A DNA stretch of 64,000 bases from Sceloporus undulatus. Its lineage: Eukaryota; Chordata; Lepidosauria; Squamata; Phrynosomatidae. The stretch covers positions 1,598,231 to 1,662,230 of the forward strand of contig NC_056529.1 of assembly GCF_019175285.1 (NCBI RefSeq), written 5' to 3'. Every line of letters starts with the position of its first letter. Within the stretch, counting starts at the first letter, position 1. The notes beneath the pieces are model-generated. The model saw nothing but the letters and a program-made list of their open reading frames with translations. It did no database searches and had not been told where the DNA came from. Below, in pieces: positions 61,701-64,000 of the stretch. A program made the position numbers and the translations under genes.

Positions 61701-64000
61701 CAACTGCAAGCCCACCAGAAAACGCTTGCAGCCACTACAGAAATCATGGGTCTTCTGGGACCCCTTGCAACACCCAGGTCTACAGAGTCAGACCATCAGG
61801 AAAGGCTACCCTCTTTGCGCCTCTCCCTGTAGGAAACCACCCACTCAGCCCCAACGGCGACCTTGTTTTGAGCAGGGGGCATCCCAGCCCTGGCACCGAG
61901 GGGGCCCTACCTGCTCCATGGTGTCATAGTCCAGCTTGAAGGCCCAGAGCTGGAGGCGGGCAGAGAGCTCCGCAATGGAGGAGAGAGCCAGGAGGAACTG
62001 CTCCGCAGAGCCCAGGGGGACGCTGGGGTTGGCCAGCTGGGCCTCCTGGATCTTCTGCTTCTCCTCCTCTGTCGGCACCATCGTCAAGATTTTCTGCAAG
62101 AAAAACAGTTCCTCAATTCACTGGCATATAGGCTAGTGGCTTCCGAATCTTCCACATGATGGTTTATTTATATAGGGCCATCCATGTAAGAGGCACTTTA
62201 CAGTTACATAATGAAACATTTATAACCATTCTAATGATATGAAATACTAAAATATAGTATTAATACATAATGCAGCCCTCCAACACACACACACACAATG
62301 CAGAACCAAACAAAATACCACCATCTTTTTCTCTCCTTGATCATGCATTGTTTAAGCACAACGATGGCAGGTGTTGTTTTTCGCTTACAAGGCCTTTGGG
62401 CTCTGGACAGGGGCTCTGGAGACCAGGGTTTGAAGCCCCTTTGCTCTGCCATGGAAGTCCCCTGGCTGGCCCTGGACAGGTCACTCTCTCTCAGCCTCAC
62501 AGGGAAGCAAAGGCCATTCCCCTCCGAACAAACCTTGCCAAGAAAACCTTGGGACTTCAGGTTGCCATAAGCTGGAAACGACTTGAAGGCGCATAGCAGC
62601 AACAACAAATGTTAACGGAAGAGCTAAATCAGGGGAGCAGGTGCTCCTTATTCAGGGCTTCACACATTGCAAGGTCTTACTTTGTTCCTATTCCTTCAGT
62701 GAAGGCTCAGGCTAATATTTCATTCTGCCAATGTGAAAATCTAAAACCATGGGCAGAAGAAACTACTACAATGGATCTGGCATCAATACTTTAGAAGTGG
62801 TTAGTATCTTGCAAATACCCCTCAAGTTTGGGGCTGAAAACAAGTCTGGGAAAGAGACCTGAATCTAGCAATCTTACAAATTGGGAAATAGATAGCTCAA
62901 GCCTGCAGTTAATATGGATTCCAGACAAAATAAACATTCAATTAAAATACCTCACCGGTAGTATTTCATGCCAGTACCTTTAACATAGTTAGTTAAACAC
63001 ATATCTGACTCTTGCTGGTATAATTGTGGTGGCATTAAATCCTATTCTGGGAACAGTTTCTGGATAAACATTTTTCTGAGATTAGTGTCACCACAAGACA
63101 ATATATTACAACGCCTCCAGAAATGGGTTTATGGGCAGCAGGGAGAAGATTGTTCCTGAAAACGTACCCTAATCCATTTCCTAGGCCCAGGTGCCCGCCT
63201 AGAGGCAGCAAAAAACATGAAAGCAGCAAGCAATTTATCATTGCTGAAATGGGAAAACGGGTTGCTCTCCTTGGTTTTCATGGAAAACAGGAGCTGCCAG
63301 CTGCAGGACTTAAGAAACAAGCCTGAACATGGAGAGCCTTCCGCCTGCCGCCTGCCCTCTCACCTCGATCCCTTCCTTATTGATGGCAAATTCGTCAAAG
63401 TTGAGGATGGCCAGCTTGATGATGTGGACGGGTGGAAGCACCGTCAGGCCAATGTTGATGGCGTTGCTCCTCTTGGGATCCAGCACCACCAGCAGCTTCT
63501 TCCCATCAGCAGCTGGCTTGGCGGGGGGGTGGGGGGGGGGGGGGAGAAGTAAGGGGGGCTTCTCTAGCTGCCCCTGCTGCCCCATCTCCTCTGTCTGCCA
63601 CTAGGACCCCCAACTCACCCCAACCCAGGAATATAAGGGGGTAGCCATCTTTCCTGTGGCAAGTGAGCAGCCAGGGCATGGGGGGGGGGGGAAACACCCA
63701 GCCCTTTGGAAACGTCCAAAGGCAGTTGGGCACCAGTACCCTTGGATTGAATAGGGCTGAATGCCCCTTGCGTCCAGTGCTCAGGCTTTCTGCCAAGGGG
63801 CCAGGTGCGAAAGGATACTCACAGTTGGCTCCTTGCGCCCAGTAATGCCAGGGCTCTGGTGCCTTTGCAGCAGGGCCCCGGAAGCAGAGCAGAGGTACCC
63901 CAGCTTCCCAATACCAGAGAAGAGCCAAGAAAGGGGACTGAGGGGACAAAGGCTGGCCCTTACCTTGGAGCCCAGCACTTCCTTGGCCCTGGATTCAAAG
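58716..64000 (-). CDS. FHOD1: Formin homology 2 domain-containing protein 1, C-terminal half, partial
   Basis: FHOD1 is a formin that caps and bundles actin filaments and acts downstream of Rac1/ROCK. Ten exons on the minus strand: 63964-64000 (cut by the edge), 63364-63516, 61911-62093, 61438-61557, 60653-60814, 60354-60544, 59994-60186, 59593-59752, 59170-59379 and 58716-58798. They give about 497 residues in one continuous frame. FH2-domain blocks: [67 protein letters not shown] and [16 protein letters not shown]. The tail has the autoinhibitory DAD ([11 protein letters not shown]) and the basic segment [19 protein letters not shown], with the three Ser/Thr that ROCK phosphorylates in human FHOD1. 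[15 protein letters not shown] ends the protein like human FHOD1, excluding FHOD3. Confidence 0.95.
62155..62290 (-). mobile_element. L2-like retroposon tail in FHOD1 intron
   Basis: The plus strand shows GTTTATTTATATAGGGCCAT and AGGCACTTTACAGTTACATA, the reverse of a retroposon 3' end ending in ATAAATAAAC. It is AT-rich beyond that. Confidence 0.45.
62385..62612 (+). mobile_element. tRNA-derived SINE
   Basis: Same family as 6525-6742: GGAGACCAGGGTTTGAAGCC (degenerate B box), GTCACTCTCTCTCAGCCTCA, TTGCCAAGAAAACCTTGGGA and GAAACGACTTGAAGGCGCAT, with a CAGCAACAACAA tail. The A box region is weak. Confidence 0.8.

Noticed and set aside
58716-64000. Formin as FHOD3
   Set aside because: The C-terminal LVQALGL end and the FH2 wording agree with FHOD1, and the locus is the FHOD1 neighbourhood.

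Overview
This is nuclear DNA from a sauropsid, most likely a squamate and probably an iguanian-type lizard. It holds six intron-rich protein-coding genes with clear vertebrate orthologues. There are many CR1 LINE 3' ends carrying the ATTCTATG-type terminal repeats. There are also 5S-rRNA-headed and tRNA-headed SINEs of the kind described in squamates, AC/GT microsatellites and CpG-rich promoters. The species call is an inference from the repeats and protein similarity. No bacterial-style operons, CRISPR arrays, tRNA genes or functional rRNA genes were seen.

Layout from left to right: LCAT on the minus strand (CDS 175-5565, all six coding exons); a second SNRK-family kinase on the minus strand (last exon 9310, kinase exon up to about 16486, CpG promoter near 17.2 kb); a repeat-rich spacer of CR1 and L2-like fragments (18.9-20.1 kb); AGRP on the plus strand (21243-22146, with a TATA box at 20812); ATP6V0D1 on the plus strand (22667-35379, eight exons); HSD11B2 on the minus strand (38465-48832, five exons), converging on ATP6V0D1; a spacer of about 10 kb rich in CpG, G-tracts and decayed CR1; and the C-terminal half of FHOD1 on the minus strand (58716 to the window edge). 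Exon boundaries were set by hand from splice signals, reading phase and similarity to remembered human proteins. The coding lengths close correctly: 438-439 aa LCAT, 190 aa AGRP, 353 aa ATP6V0D1, 400 aa HSD11B2.

These genes are not a pathway. They are housekeeping and physiological neighbours (plasma cholesterol esterification, feeding control, V-ATPase, glucocorticoid inactivation, actin assembly) whose human relatives lie on 16q22. The AGRP-ATP6V0D1-HSD11B2 trio keeps the human order and relative orientation, whereas LCAT and FHOD1 appear rearranged. The main surprise is the intact-looking SNRK paralogue between LCAT and AGRP. It has the SNRK kinase domain, the UBA-like segment and the SNRK-type C-terminal tail ending in a CCHVI motif. 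I know of no mammalian gene like it at this locus. Other points of interest are a pair of near-consensus CLEAR (TFEB) boxes in the ATP6V0D1 promoter, an enlarged AGRP with extra residues in its last cystine loop, and several datable nested transposon insertions.
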